From contig DASZRT010000151.1 of assembly GCA_035549075.1 (NCBI GenBank), positions 1 through 64,000 on the forward strand: a stretch of DNA of 64,000 nucleotides, in the 5' to 3' direction. Positions 53,967 to 62,680 of this stretch are shown piece by piece. The notes under the pieces are model-generated. The model had not been told where the DNA came from and did not search any database. It was given only the letters and a program-made list of their open reading frames with translations. The DNA is from DASZFV01 sp035549075 (GTDB lineage Bacteria; Myxococcota_A; Polyangia; Fen-1088). The translations under genes were made by a program, and so were the position numbers. Every line of letters starts with the position of its first letter. Position 1 is the first letter of the stretch.

Positions 53967-55087
53967 GTGCCGACGGTGCTCATCGGGACCTGCGGCGAGT
54001 GGCCGAGCCCCGTCGTGGGGCACCACACGACGGGGAAGCCCGGCAGGCAGCCTTGATACTCGACGCACACCGACGGCGTCTTCGGATCACCGTCCCAATC
54101 GTAGGGCTTGGTGTCGGTGCCGCACTTGTTGATGGCGAGGATCCGGTCGCGCGCCATCTCGCCGCCCGCGATCGGGTTCATCGTGTCGGTCGTGTCGTGC
54201 ATCATCATCGCGGCGACCGGCCCGCTGCACGCAGGGATGCCCGGCGGCAAGCCGCCCGTCGTGTTCGCCTGCGCCCGCAGCGTCACGCTGCCGCGCGCGC
54301 AGCCGATCAAGTTCGACAGCCACGAGCCGCTGCTGTGGCCGATCAAAAAGACGCGCGCCTCGTCGACGCACGTGAGGCCCTCGACGTCCTTCAGGACCTG
54401 GTCGTAGTACGGCACCTCGGGCGAATTCGGGTTCATTGTGTCGAAGCAGCCGCCGCCGTAGAGCATGCCGCTGTTCTGCGAGTCCTTGGAGCGCAACGCG
54501 ACGAGGATCGCGTCGCCCTTCGTCGCCTGCTCCATCGGGTACGGAATGCTGCCGTCGCAGCCGTGCGCGAGGAACACGAGCGGGTACGCGCGCGTCATGT
54601 CGTAGCCCGTCGGGAGGCGGAGATCGTAGACCCGCGTCGAATTCGTGACCGTGTGGCGCACGTAGCTCGCGAACGCCTGCGCCGGCACCTTGTTGCAACC
54701 GAGGCTGGGCATGGGCGGCGGCTTCGTCATGAGGCCGCCGTCGCCAGCGCCGCCTTCGGGCGCGCCGCCGTCGGAGCCGTCGACGCCCGCGTCGGCCGTC
54801 GCGCCGCCAGCTCCGCCCGGAGCGCCGGCGACGGACGAGCCTCCGGTGCCACCGCCTTCGGTCATCTGACCGCCCGCGCTCGAGGTCGAACCGCCGCCGC
54901 CCGAACCGCCGGGGGCCGCCGTCGCGCCGCCGGCTCCGCCGATGCCGTTCTTGGGCGCTTCACTGGCGGCGCACGCCGCCAGCGAGAGGACGAGGACCGC
55001 GAACGACCAAGGAAAGCCACCAAAATGAAACGACTTCGAGGGGGGCACGCCAGGGTCTAGACGACGGAAAAGCCGCCCGGCAGGCAT
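53942..55087 (-). CDS. Exported alpha/beta-hydrolase lipoprotein, PHB-depolymerase/feruloyl-esterase-like
   Basis: 381 aa. A lipoprotein signal (FAVLVLSLAAC) is followed by a ~80-residue Gly/Ala/Ser/Thr linker. The catalytic domain begins SYVRHTVTNSTRVYDLRLPTGYD, with YPLVFLAHGCDGSIPY as the oxyanion side, nucleophile elbow RVFLIGHSSGSWLSN (Ser), and a C-terminal GLGHSPQV His. The family includes poly(3-hydroxybutyrate) depolymerases, acetyl-xylan and feruloyl esterases. Start is ATG 55087, or GTG 55048. Like the GH95-like neighbour, it is a surface lipoprotein with a Gly linker, suggesting degradation of plant or prey polymers. Confidence 0.8.
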   Translation of the reverse strand: MPAGRLFRRLDPGVPPSKSFHFGGFPWSFAVLVLSLAACAASEAPKNGIGGAGGATAAPGGSGGGGSTSSAGGQMTEGGGTGGSSVAGAPGGAGGATADAGVDGSDGGAPEGGAGDGGLMTKPPPMPSLGCNKVPAQAFASYVRHTVTNSTRVYDLRLPTGYDMTRAYPLVFLAHGCDGSIPYPMEQATKGDAILVALRSKDSQNSGMLYGGGCFDTMNPNSPEVPYYDQVLKDVEGLTCVDEARVFLIGHSSGSWLSNLIGCARGSVTLRAQANTTGGLPPGIPACSGPVAAMMMHDTTDTMNPIAGGEMARDRILAINKCGTDTKPYDWDGDPKTPSVCVEYQGCLPGFPVVWCPTTGLGHSPQVPMSTVGTWRFWSQF

Positions 55088-55354
55088 TCGTCGACGGAAT
55101 CACGAGCGTCAACGACGTGACGTCGCATCACCAGCTTCCGTCAACCCGTTCGCGGAATCGCGCCGTCGCCTCGTGAAAAGACGGGCGCCACATTTCGTCA
55201 ACCGCCCTTGGAATGACGTGGTCAACGCCGTTCTCGGCGATGGCGTTCTTTCGTCGACAGGCGCTTCGGGCGTGAGCGCCCAGCCACCTCGCTAGGTAGC
55301 CGGCCCGCGGCCGACCTGCGGCGCATCTTCCCTGCATGCTACCCTTGCGGACGC
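55088..55354. other. 267-nt divergent intergenic region with four GTCAAC repeats
   Basis: Holds the divergent starts of the esterase lipoprotein and the pirin. GTCAAC occurs at 55108, 55140, 55197 and 55221, which may be operator half-sites or chance in a GC-rich region. No small ORF, tRNA or clear terminator is seen. Confidence 0.4.
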
Positions 55355-56323
55355 ATGTCGCGGGCGAGCCGCACCGGTTGGAGCCGACGCGAGGCCGTGA
55401 CGGCGCTCGCAGGCGCGGGCGTCGCCGTCGGTTGCGACAAGCTGTGGCACGCGCCGACGAAATCGCTCGCGGCGGCTTCGCGCGAGCGCGAGGTCGTCAA
55501 CGTCGTCGACGCGCAGCCGACGATCGAGGGCGCGGGCGTTCACCTGCGGCGCTCGCTCGGGTCGCGCGCGCTGCCGCTGCTCGATCCCTTCCTCATGCTC
55601 GACGAGTTCCACTCGGATCGTCCCGAGGACTACCTGCCCGGCTTCCCGAGCCACCCGCACCGCGGCTTCGAGACGGTGACGTACATGCTCGAGGGCGCCG
55701 TCGAGCACCGCGACAGCCTCGGCAACCACGGCCACCTGGGCCCGGGTTGCGCGCAGTGGATGACCGCCGGCCACGGCATCATCCACTCGGAGATGCCGGT
55801 CGAAGAGCGCACGAGCCCGCGCATGTGGGGCTTCCAGCTGTGGGTCAACCTGCCGGCGGCGAAGAAGCTGATCGCGCCGCGCTATCAGGATCTGCCGCCC
55901 GCGCGCATCCCCGAGGTCGACGTCGACGACGGCCGCATCCGGCTCGTCGCGGGAACCATCGGCGGCGCGGTTGGGCCCGTCAGCGGCATCGTCACGGCGC
56001 CGCAGATGTTCGAGGTGAAGCTCGGGCGGCGCGGCTCCGTGCGCCACGACGTGCCCACGTCGCACAACGCGTTCGTCTACGTCTTCGACGGCGAGGCGCA
56101 GCTGGGACCGGCGCGCACGAAGGTCGGCGCGGGCCAGCTCGCCGTGCTCGGCCCGGGCGAGCGCCTCGTCGCGCGCGCCGAGACGTCGGCGCGTTTGCTC
56201 TCGTTCGCGGGCGCGCCCATCGGCGAGCCCGTCGCGCGCTACGGTCCGTTCGTCATGAACACCGAGGACGAGCTGCGCCAGGCCGTCGACGACTACCGCT
56301 CGGGCCGCCTGACCTTGCTCTGA
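55355..56323 (+). CDS. Pirin-family cupin, apparently exported
   Basis: 322 aa. Metal site: SHPHRGFETVTYMLEG (H100, H102) and GIIHSEMP (H144, E146), the pirin iron ligands with the expected spacing. The C-terminal cupin half is complete (EVKLGRRGSVRHDVPTSHNAFVYVFDG). Unusually for this family, the N-terminus WSRREAVTALAGAGVAVGC has a twin arginine and a hydrophobic core ending in Cys27, so it may be a Tat-exported lipoprotein. Bacterial pirins act as quercetin dioxygenases or interact with metabolic enzymes and are normally cytoplasmic. The stop lies inside a long perfect palindrome (56313-56346). Confidence 0.85.
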   Translation: MSRASRTGWSRREAVTALAGAGVAVGCDKLWHAPTKSLAAASREREVVNVVDAQPTIEGAGVHLRRSLGSRALPLLDPFLMLDEFHSDRPEDYLPGFPSHPHRGFETVTYMLEGAVEHRDSLGNHGHLGPGCAQWMTAGHGIIHSEMPVEERTSPRMWGFQLWVNLPAAKKLIAPRYQDLPPARIPEVDVDDGRIRLVAGTIGGAVGPVSGIVTAPQMFEVKLGRRGSVRHDVPTSHNAFVYVFDGEAQLGPARTKVGAGQLAVLGPGERLVARAETSARLLSFAGAPIGEPVARYGPFVMNTEDELRQAVDDYRSGRLTLL

Positions 56324-56346
56324 TCGCGCGCGCGATCAGAGCAAGG
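56313..56346. terminator. 34-bp perfect palindrome overlapping the pirin stop
   Basis: Left half 56313-56329 and right half 56330-56346 are perfect reverse complements (CCTTGCTCTGATCGCGC and its complement), with the pirin TGA at 56321-56323 inside. As RNA it forms a very stable stem, but with no T-tract after it. It may terminate pirin or protect its 3' end. Confidence 0.55.
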
Positions 56347-56417
56347 GTCCGTCGCCCATCCGCGGGAGAGTCCGTCGTCCGTTGCCGCGTACGCCCGCGA
56401 TCGACTAACGTCGATGC

Positions 56418-57830
56418 GTGCCGCGCGTCTCGTGGTCGGGGCCGTCGCCTGGAACCAAGCTGCGGGCCGCGCTCGCGGCCGAGGGGCTCGAGATCGGCGC
56501 CGAACCGGACGCGATCCTGATCGTCGCGACGCGTCCGCGCGCGGCTGCGCCCAACCCTCCCCCTCGCGCGCCCTGGCTGTGGCTCGCGCGCGGCGCCGTC
56601 TCGCCCGAAGACGCGGCCCTCGCGATCGATCGCGGCGCCTACGACGTCGTCGACGGCGACGCGCCCGATGCGGCGGCGCGCCTCGCGGCACGCGCCCGCG
56701 AGCTCGCTTCGCCCGAGGCGCCCATGCCCGACATGTCGCGCTTCGTCGCCGAGAGCGAGGCCGCGCGCGCCGTGCTCCGCCAGCTCGCGCGCGCGGCCCG
56801 CACGTCGATGCCCGTGCTGCTCACGGGCGAGACCGGCACGGGCAAGGAGGTCGCCGCGCGCCTCGTCCACGAGTGGTCCGATCGGCGCGCGCGCCGCTTC
56901 ATCCCCATCAACTGCGCCGCGATCCCCAACGAGCTGCTCGAGGCCGAGCTGTTCGGCTACGCCAAGGGCGCGTTCACGGGCTCTGTGCGCGCCTACGAAG
57001 GCCAGCTCGCCGCCGCCGAGGGCGGCACCGTCTTCCTCGACGAGGTCGACGACACGCCGCTGCCGTTCCAAGTGAAGCTGCTGCGTGTCCTCGAGGACCG
57101 CGTCGTCACGCGCGTCGGTGAGAACACGTCGCAGGTCGTCGACTTCCGCATCCTGGCGGCGACGAACCGCGACCTCGGGCCGCTGTGCGCCGCGGGTGCG
57201 TTCGGGTCCGATCTCTACGAGCGGCTCGCGATCGTCTCGGTGCGCCTGCCGCCGCTGCGCGAGCGCCTCGCCGATCTGCCCGCGCTCGCCCTCCACATGA
57301 TCGCCCGCTTCTACAAAGAAGAGCCCGCGGCGAAGGCGCGCCACGACGTCGGCGCCGTGTCCGACGCCGCGCTCGCGGCGCTGCGCGCGTACCCCTGGCC
57401 CGGCAACATCCGCGAGCTGCGCAACGTGATCTTCGAGGCGCTCGTCGACAAGCGCGCGGGCGACGAGCTCTTGCTCGGCGATCTCCCGCGCCGCGTGCGA
57501 CGACCGCCCGCGTCCCGCGCCGAACGGGACGCCGACGTCGTCGACGCGGCCGCGATCCGCCGCGCCGTCGACGAGAACCGCTTCGATCTCGGACGCGCGC
57601 GCGAAGCGCTCGAGCGCGCCGCCGTCGAGGCCGCGCTCGCGCGCGCCGGAAACGCCGCGGCGGCGGCCGGCCTGCTCGGCCGCGTGGGCCGGGGCGCCGC
57701 CGCCGATCCCGGCGGCACCGTGCGCGCGATGATGCGGCGGCTCGGCGTCGCGCCCGAAGATCGCGCGCCGGCCGCCACACCACCGACTAGCTCTTCGCGT
57801 TCGAAGACGAAGCGCCGCCGTTCCCGTTAG
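56418..57830 (+). CDS. NtrC-like AAA+ activator (sigma-54 type, GAFTGS)
   Basis: 470 aa from GTG 56418. A short N-terminal domain (~1-110) of no known type is followed by the AAA+ domain: Walker A GETGTGKE (G137-K143), sigma-54 loop GAFTGS (184-189, last residue Ser for Ala), Walker B GGTVFLDEVDD, and LAATNRDLG, RLPPLRERLADLPALA and YPWPGNIRELRNV. The C-terminus has a Fis-like HTH region (VEAALARAGNAAAAAGLLGRVG) and a basic tail. It should open sigma-54 promoters such as those in front of the two repeat-peptide genes, although nothing in the sequence ties it to them. Its 3' end overlaps the convergent flotillin-like gene by 44 nt. Confidence 0.88.
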   Translation: MPRVSWSGPSPGTKLRAALAAEGLEIGAEPDAILIVATRPRAAAPNPPPRAPWLWLARGAVSPEDAALAIDRGAYDVVDGDAPDAAARLAARARELASPEAPMPDMSRFVAESEAARAVLRQLARAARTSMPVLLTGETGTGKEVAARLVHEWSDRRARRFIPINCAAIPNELLEAELFGYAKGAFTGSVRAYEGQLAAAEGGTVFLDEVDDTPLPFQVKLLRVLEDRVVTRVGENTSQVVDFRILAATNRDLGPLCAAGAFGSDLYERLAIVSVRLPPLRERLADLPALALHMIARFYKEEPAAKARHDVGAVSDAALAALRAYPWPGNIRELRNVIFEALVDKRAGDELLLGDLPRRVRRPPASRAERDADVVDAAAIRRAVDENRFDLGRAREALERAAVEAALARAGNAAAAAGLLGRVGRGAAADPGGTVRAMMRRLGVAPEDRAPAATPPTSSSRSKTKRRRSR

Positions 57831-59598
57831 CGCCCGCGAGCATGCGCGCCATCAGGGCCTCGGCCAGCCCCGCGCCGCCGCCCGCGCCCGAGACGGCGAC
57901 GTCGGGCACGACCTTGATGTTGCGCTCGCCGACGATGGTCGCGATCTGCATCGCCGTGTAGGCCTCGGGGCCGAGCGCGTCCTTGCCGTCTCGGTAGGCC
58001 TGCGCGCGCGCCGCGCCCAGCGCGCGCGTCGCATCGGCCTGCGCCTCGGCCTCGAGCCGCGTCGCCGCCGCGTTGCCCTTGGCTGCCTCGGCCGCCGCCT
58101 GCGCGTTCTGCGTCGCGATGCGCACCATCTGCTCGCTGCGCACGACCTCGGCCTGCAGCTCGGCGACGGCGCGCTCGCGCTCGAGCTCCTGCCGCTTCTC
58201 TTGCGACTCGCGCTGCACGTCGTACGTCCTCTTGAGCTCGTCGGCGATCTTGCGGTCGGTCTGCGTCTTCATGAGCTCGGGCGGCGGCACGATGTCGCCG
58301 ATGAGCGTGTCGATGCACTCGACGTCGTAGGCCTCGACGGCGCGCCCGATCGCGGCCTTGGCCTCGTGCTGGCGCTGGCTGCGCGCCGACAGGAAGTCGA
58401 GCACGGTCACCTCCTGCGCGCTGTTGCGGAAGTAGTTGCCCACCGTCGGCTGCAAGACGTGATCGACGAGGTTCTGCATCGAGCCGACGCGCGAGATCAC
58501 GCGCGGCGCGTTCTTGGCGGCGACGTGGATGATCTGCGCGACGTCGAGCGAGAACGAGAAGCCGTCCTTCGACCGCACGAGGATCGACGACAAGCGCTCG
58601 TCGTATTGATGCGCCTCCGTGCGCTCGGCCCAGTTGAGGACGATGTTGGTCGTCGGCACGAGCTCGACCTTCATGACCTCGGTGTTGAGCGGGTGCTTGC
58701 CGGGCAGCAGCGGCTCGACCCACACGCCCTTGCGGCCCTTCTCGACGAGATCGCCGTGCGTGAAATCGGCGCCCGAGACGTCGACGTGCTCGCGACCGAC
58801 GTAGCTGACGACGACGCCGACGTAGCCAATGGGGATCTCGATCATGCGCACGAGCTTCACCTCGACGAACCACGGGTTGAGGTTCCACGAGCCCGCGAGC
58901 AGCACGTCCTCCTGCAGGCCGCGGCACCCGCCCGCGTCGATGAACTTCTGGCCACGCTGGAAGCTGTCGTGGTCGGCGACGGGCGGGCCCGCGAGATCGC
59001 CCGTGGGCAGCGGGCGGCCGTCGAGGACGGTCACGATGCCGACGGCCTCGGCCGGCACCTGGCGCACGCGCAGCGACGTCGCGTCGACGCCATGGCGCTG
59101 CGCCGAGCGCGTCGTGATGACCTCGAACAGCGCGGGGTTGATGCGGTAGCTGCCGGCCGTGAGGAAGCCGAGCTGGCGGCCGCGCTCGCCGCCGCGGCGC
59201 AGGAAGGCCTCGGCGTCCTGGTAGTCGTTGCACGCGACCTCTTTGCCGAGGATGCGCTCGGCGGGGATGGGCGCGCCGTCAGCGGCGACGACGAGGGCGA
59301 TCTCGCCCGCGGGCACGACGAGCAGCGGCACCTTGACGACGGTGTACTGCCACCGAAACGGGATGAAGTGCCACCCGGGCGCGAGCAGCCGCGCTTGGTA
59401 GCCGGCCTCGCCCGCGAGCGCGACGAGCCGCCCCGACGCGAGCGGCGGCCCGTACTTTTTTACGACGAGGCCCGATTGGTCCTCGCGGATGATCCAGGTG
59501 CTGCTGAGGATCACGGCGGCGGCGAACATGAGGGCCGCGAAGACGGCGTAGAACCGCCCATCCGAGAGCAGGGACGAGAACAGCGTGGTCAGTGTCAT
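57787..59598 (-). CDS. SPFH/band-7 (flotillin-like) membrane protein
   Basis: 603 aa from ATG 59598, with a strong AAGGAGG about 9 nt upstream. An N-terminal membrane helix (FYAVFAALMFAAAVILSSTWII) is followed by an SPFH domain (LVVKKYGPPLASG ... YRINPALFEVITTRSAQ ... IEIPIGYVGVVVSYVG ... LPGKHPLNTEVMKVELVPTTNIVLNW ... DVAQIIHVAAKNAPRVISRVGSM) and a long Ala/Glu/Arg/Gln coiled coil (RESQEKRQELERERAVAELQAEVV ... AAEAAKGNAAATRLEAEAQADA). The insert with a second SPFH-like stretch makes it longer than ordinary flotillins. Such proteins assemble rings that organise membrane domains. A 16-residue Gly/Asn/Ser tail closes it. Confidence 0.88.
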   Translation of the reverse strand: MTLTTLFSSLLSDGRFYAVFAALMFAAAVILSSTWIIREDQSGLVVKKYGPPLASGRLVALAGEAGYQARLLAPGWHFIPFRWQYTVVKVPLLVVPAGEIALVVAADGAPIPAERILGKEVACNDYQDAEAFLRRGGERGRQLGFLTAGSYRINPALFEVITTRSAQRHGVDATSLRVRQVPAEAVGIVTVLDGRPLPTGDLAGPPVADHDSFQRGQKFIDAGGCRGLQEDVLLAGSWNLNPWFVEVKLVRMIEIPIGYVGVVVSYVGREHVDVSGADFTHGDLVEKGRKGVWVEPLLPGKHPLNTEVMKVELVPTTNIVLNWAERTEAHQYDERLSSILVRSKDGFSFSLDVAQIIHVAAKNAPRVISRVGSMQNLVDHVLQPTVGNYFRNSAQEVTVLDFLSARSQRQHEAKAAIGRAVEAYDVECIDTLIGDIVPPPELMKTQTDRKIADELKRTYDVQRESQEKRQELERERAVAELQAEVVRSEQMVRIATQNAQAAAEAAKGNAAATRLEAEAQADATRALGAARAQAYRDGKDALGPEAYTAMQIATIVGERNIKVVPDVAVSGAGGGAGLAEALMARMLAGANGNGGASSSNAKS

Positions 59599-59710
59599 GA
59601 GGTGACCCCTCCTTGTTGGGTCGCCCCGAGGAGTTGCATCGGCCACACCACCGCGAAGGCCGCGAAAGCCGTGGCTTCCGGCCCGCGTCACGACGAACGG
59701 ACATCATTTT

Positions 59711-59728
59711 AATGACGCTCACGTCATT
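59711..59728. promoter_or_regulatory. Inverted repeat in the divergent flotillin/histidine-kinase promoter region
   Basis: AATGACG-CTCA-CGTCATT, perfect 7-bp arms in an AT-rich patch within otherwise GC-rich DNA, between two divergent genes (59599-59825). Likely an operator or promoter element for one or both genes; the protein is unknown. Confidence 0.5.
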
Positions 59729-59825
59729 TAATTACGCTTCCTGTGTGCGCCGGCGAGGGACGATTGCCAGACGCGGCGCGCGGGCGTTACGCTCCGGTCT
59801 CCGCGGCTTTCCGCGGTGGCGAACG

Positions 59826-61598
59826 ATGACCATGTCGATCTCGTCTGCGGAGCCCGTCTTCACGCGCCGAAGGCGCGCGCGCGTCATGGGACGCGTCAAC
59901 GCGTGGCTCATGCGCTTCCTGCCGGCGCGGCCGCCGCAGGGCGAGGCGCTGCGCCGCGCGCTCGTCACGGCCGCCGTCGCGTGCCTCTTCGCGATCGTCG
60001 CGCCCGTGTACGCGGGGCTGTCGTTCCTGTTCGAAAAGCCGCCCCTCATCTATTACGGACTCGCGATCGAGACGGCCGTCGCGTGCACGGCGGCGCTGCT
60101 GCTCCTCAAGCGCGGCCGCTTCCGGGGGTCGGCGTGGGTGCTCATGCTCGCGGGCACGTCGGCGGTCGTCACGACGGCCGTGCGCGAGGGCGCGTCGAGC
60201 CAAGCCGCCGGCAACCTGGTCCTGCCCGTCGTCATGGCCGTGCTCATCCTCGGCTGGCGCGGCGCGCTCACGATCGGCGTGCCGGGCGTGCTGCTCATCG
60301 GGACGATGGGCGTGCTCGAGCGCGCGGGCCTGTTTCACCCGGCGGCCGAGACGCACGGGCTCGGCGTGTTCGCGATCGTGCAGGTCAGCGCGGTCATGGT
60401 CATGCTGCTCGTGTTCGACGGCGTGCGGCTCGCGCTCGTCGAGGCGCAGCGCGAGCTCGAGGCGCAGCTCGCGCGCGCGCACCGGCTAGAAGCCGTGGGC
60501 CGCGTCGCGGGTGGCGTCGCGCACGACTTCAACAACCTGCTCACGGTGATCCTCGCCAACGCGAGCCTGCTGGCCGAGACGACCCATGATGACCCGAGCG
60601 TCGCCGACATCCGCGCCGCGGCCCAACGCGGCTCGCAGCTCACGAAGCAGCTGCTCGCCTTCTCGCGCCAGCAGAAGCTCGAGCCGCGCACCTTCGATCT
60701 CGCGGCGCAGGTGAGCGAAGAGCGCGTGCTGCTCGGGCGCCTCATCCCCGAGTCGATCAAGATCGAGGTCGAGCGCCCCCCACACCCCGTGTGGGTCCAC
60801 GCCGATCCCGGGCAGATCTCGCAGGTCGTGCTCAACCTCGTCGTCAACGCGCGCGACGCCATGCCGGGCGGCGGGCGGCTGCACATCACCGTCGCGCGCG
60901 CCGACGAAGAGCGCGTGCGCCTCGAGGTGCGCGACACGGGCGTCGGCATGGATCCGCACACGCTCGAGCGCGCGTTCGAGCCGTTCTTCACGACCAAGGG
61001 CGCCGTGGGCACGGGCCTCGGGCTCGCGACGGTGCATGGCATCGTCACGCAGAGCGGCGGCCAGATCCGCGTGCGCAGCGGCGTGGGCGGCACGACGTTC
61101 GAGGTGACGTTGCCCGCGGGCGACGGCGCCGACGAGCCGACGCGCCAGAGCAGCGGCGAGCTGCCCATGCTCCGCCGCAAGATGATCCTGCTCGTCGAGG
61201 ACGACCCAGGCGTGCGCGCGGCGACGGCCAGGCTGCTCAAGGCGCTGGGCCACGACGTCACGGCCTGCGGCGACGTCGCGACGGCGCTCGCGGCGTGGCG
61301 CAAGAGCGGCTCGCGCATCGACCTCATCTTGAGCGACGTCGTCATGCCGAACGGCGGCGGCCCCGAGCTCGTGCGCGCGTTGCCGGCGGGCAGCGGCGCG
61401 CGCGTGCTCTTCATGTCGGGCTACACCAACGACGCGCTCGAGGCGCCCGATCTCGCGCGCATCCCGTTCCTCTCGAAGCCTTTCACGCGCCACGAGCTGG
61501 CGCGCAAGCTCGAGGAGGTGCTGACCGCGCCCGACCTCGACGACACCTCGGCGCTGCGCCGCGCGCGCGCCGCCAGCGATCCCGTCGAGCGGTCCTGA
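59826..61598 (+). CDS. Membrane hybrid sensor histidine kinase with C-terminal receiver
   Basis: 590 aa from ATG 59826 (a second Met two codons later). About five membrane helices (~40-220: LVTAAVACLFAIVAPVYAGL, YYGLAIETAVACTAALLLL, LVLPVVMAVLILGW, ALTIGVPGVLLIGTM, VFAIVQVSAVMVMLLVF) form the sensor. Kinase core: RVAGGVAHDFNNLLTVI (H-box), LVLNLVVNARDAM (N box, with FN-like spacing), VRDTGVGMD, FEPFFTTKGAVGTGLGL. Receiver: ILLVEDDPGVRAA, ILSDVVMPNGG (phospho-Asp), GYTND and FLSKPFTRHEL. It is divergent from the flotillin-like gene and could sense membrane state. It ends 1 nt before the convergent lipoprotein gene. Confidence 0.94.
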   Translation: MTMSISSAEPVFTRRRRARVMGRVNAWLMRFLPARPPQGEALRRALVTAAVACLFAIVAPVYAGLSFLFEKPPLIYYGLAIETAVACTAALLLLKRGRFRGSAWVLMLAGTSAVVTTAVREGASSQAAGNLVLPVVMAVLILGWRGALTIGVPGVLLIGTMGVLERAGLFHPAAETHGLGVFAIVQVSAVMVMLLVFDGVRLALVEAQRELEAQLARAHRLEAVGRVAGGVAHDFNNLLTVILANASLLAETTHDDPSVADIRAAAQRGSQLTKQLLAFSRQQKLEPRTFDLAAQVSEERVLLGRLIPESIKIEVERPPHPVWVHADPGQISQVVLNLVVNARDAMPGGGRLHITVARADEERVRLEVRDTGVGMDPHTLERAFEPFFTTKGAVGTGLGLATVHGIVTQSGGQIRVRSGVGGTTFEVTLPAGDGADEPTRQSSGELPMLRRKMILLVEDDPGVRAATARLLKALGHDVTACGDVATALAAWRKSGSRIDLILSDVVMPNGGGPELVRALPAGSGARVLFMSGYTNDALEAPDLARIPFLSKPFTRHELARKLEEVLTAPDLDDTSALRRARAASDPVERS

Positions 61599-62669
61599 CT
61601 ACTTCCTGAGCTGGAAGTGATCGGCGTAGACGACGCCGTGCCACTCGGCCGCGCCCGTGCCCGACATCGTGAGGCGGAAGCCCATCGACGTGATGTTCGT
61701 GAGGTCGCCCGTGTTGAAGGCCGACTCGATGGGGAAGGGACGGAACTCGAGCCATTTGCCGACGGTGATCGGCTTGGTCTGGCTGGCGTTGGCGAGCAGC
61801 AGGCCCTTGTCCTTCGAGACGAGCTCCATCTGCGCCGTCACCACCGCGCCCGCGGGCAGCGCCGGGCCGTCGAGGTAGAGCCAGCCGAGGCTCGCGCGTC
61901 CGACGGCGTTGGTGATGGGCAGGCCCGTGCCCGTCGCCGGGAAGGCGAACTGCGCCTCGCCGCGCATCCCGGCGTCGCTGCCGGGCACGAAGTCGACGCC
62001 CACGGTGAGGTTCGCCTTGTAGCAGTACGGGTGGCACATCTGGACGGCATATCCGGAGAACGCCGTGCCGTAGTTCGTAATCGTCACGGGCGTCGTCGAC
62101 GGGTCGTAGCCGGGCGTGAGCTTCTTGACGTTCGTGGCGTAGTTCGACGCGTCGTAGTTGGCGGCGACGTCGAAGTCGATGCCCTGATCTTGAACGTCGC
62201 ACTCGCTGAAGTTCGTGTTGATGCGGTTGACGGCGCCCGCGACGTCGTTGGAGATGCACGCGGGCGGCTTGCCCGCGCCGATCGAGCCACCGCCGCCCGT
62301 CGAGCCACCCGTTGCGGTCGTGCCGCCGGCGCCGCCCGTCGCCGTCGAGCCACCGCCGCCCGTCGAGCCACCCGTCGCGGTCGTGCCGCCTGTGCCGCCG
62401 GTCGCGGGCGTGCCACCGGTCCCGCCCGTCGCCGATGAGCCACCGGTGCCGGTCGTACCGCCCGTCGCGGGCGAGCCGCCATCGCCACCGTTGCTCGAAG
62501 GCGGTGGGTTGCCCGTCGAGCCACCCGTGTCGCTCGTGCCGGCAGTGCCTCCGCTGCCTGTGCTGCCGCCCGTCGCGCCGTGGCGCGGCGGCTCGGAGCT
62601 GGTGCACGCACCGATGGCGATGGCCGCGCACGCGGTGAAGACGAACGAACGAGTCTGGGGGCGCGTCAT
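61599..62669 (-). CDS. Gly-linker lipoprotein with carbohydrate-binding-like C-terminus (paralogue A)
   Basis: 356 aa from ATG 62669 (AGGAGAG upstream). Lipobox IGAC, then ~120 residues of ATGG/GGTT/GGGGS repeats, then a ~210-residue beta-rich domain with two Cys (VQMCHPYCYKANLTVGVDFVPG) and a Trp/His-containing end, GAAEWHGVVYADHFQLRK. The last motif, [GW]-H-G-V-V-Y-x-D-H-x-Q, is shared with the next gene and resembles the metal-bound sandwich end of CBM-type modules (a D-x-x-x strand). No catalytic residues are seen; it is probably a surface binding protein. It lies 11 nt from its paralogue. Confidence 0.72.
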   Translation of the reverse strand: MTRPQTRSFVFTACAAIAIGACTSSEPPRHGATGGSTGSGGTAGTSDTGGSTGNPPPSSNGGDGGSPATGGTTGTGGSSATGGTGGTPATGGTGGTTATGGSTGGGGSTATGGAGGTTATGGSTGGGGSIGAGKPPACISNDVAGAVNRINTNFSECDVQDQGIDFDVAANYDASNYATNVKKLTPGYDPSTTPVTITNYGTAFSGYAVQMCHPYCYKANLTVGVDFVPGSDAGMRGEAQFAFPATGTGLPITNAVGRASLGWLYLDGPALPAGAVVTAQMELVSKDKGLLLANASQTKPITVGKWLEFRPFPIESAFNTGDLTNITSMGFRLTMSGTGAAEWHGVVYADHFQLRK

Positions 62670-62680
62670 CGAAAGCTCTC

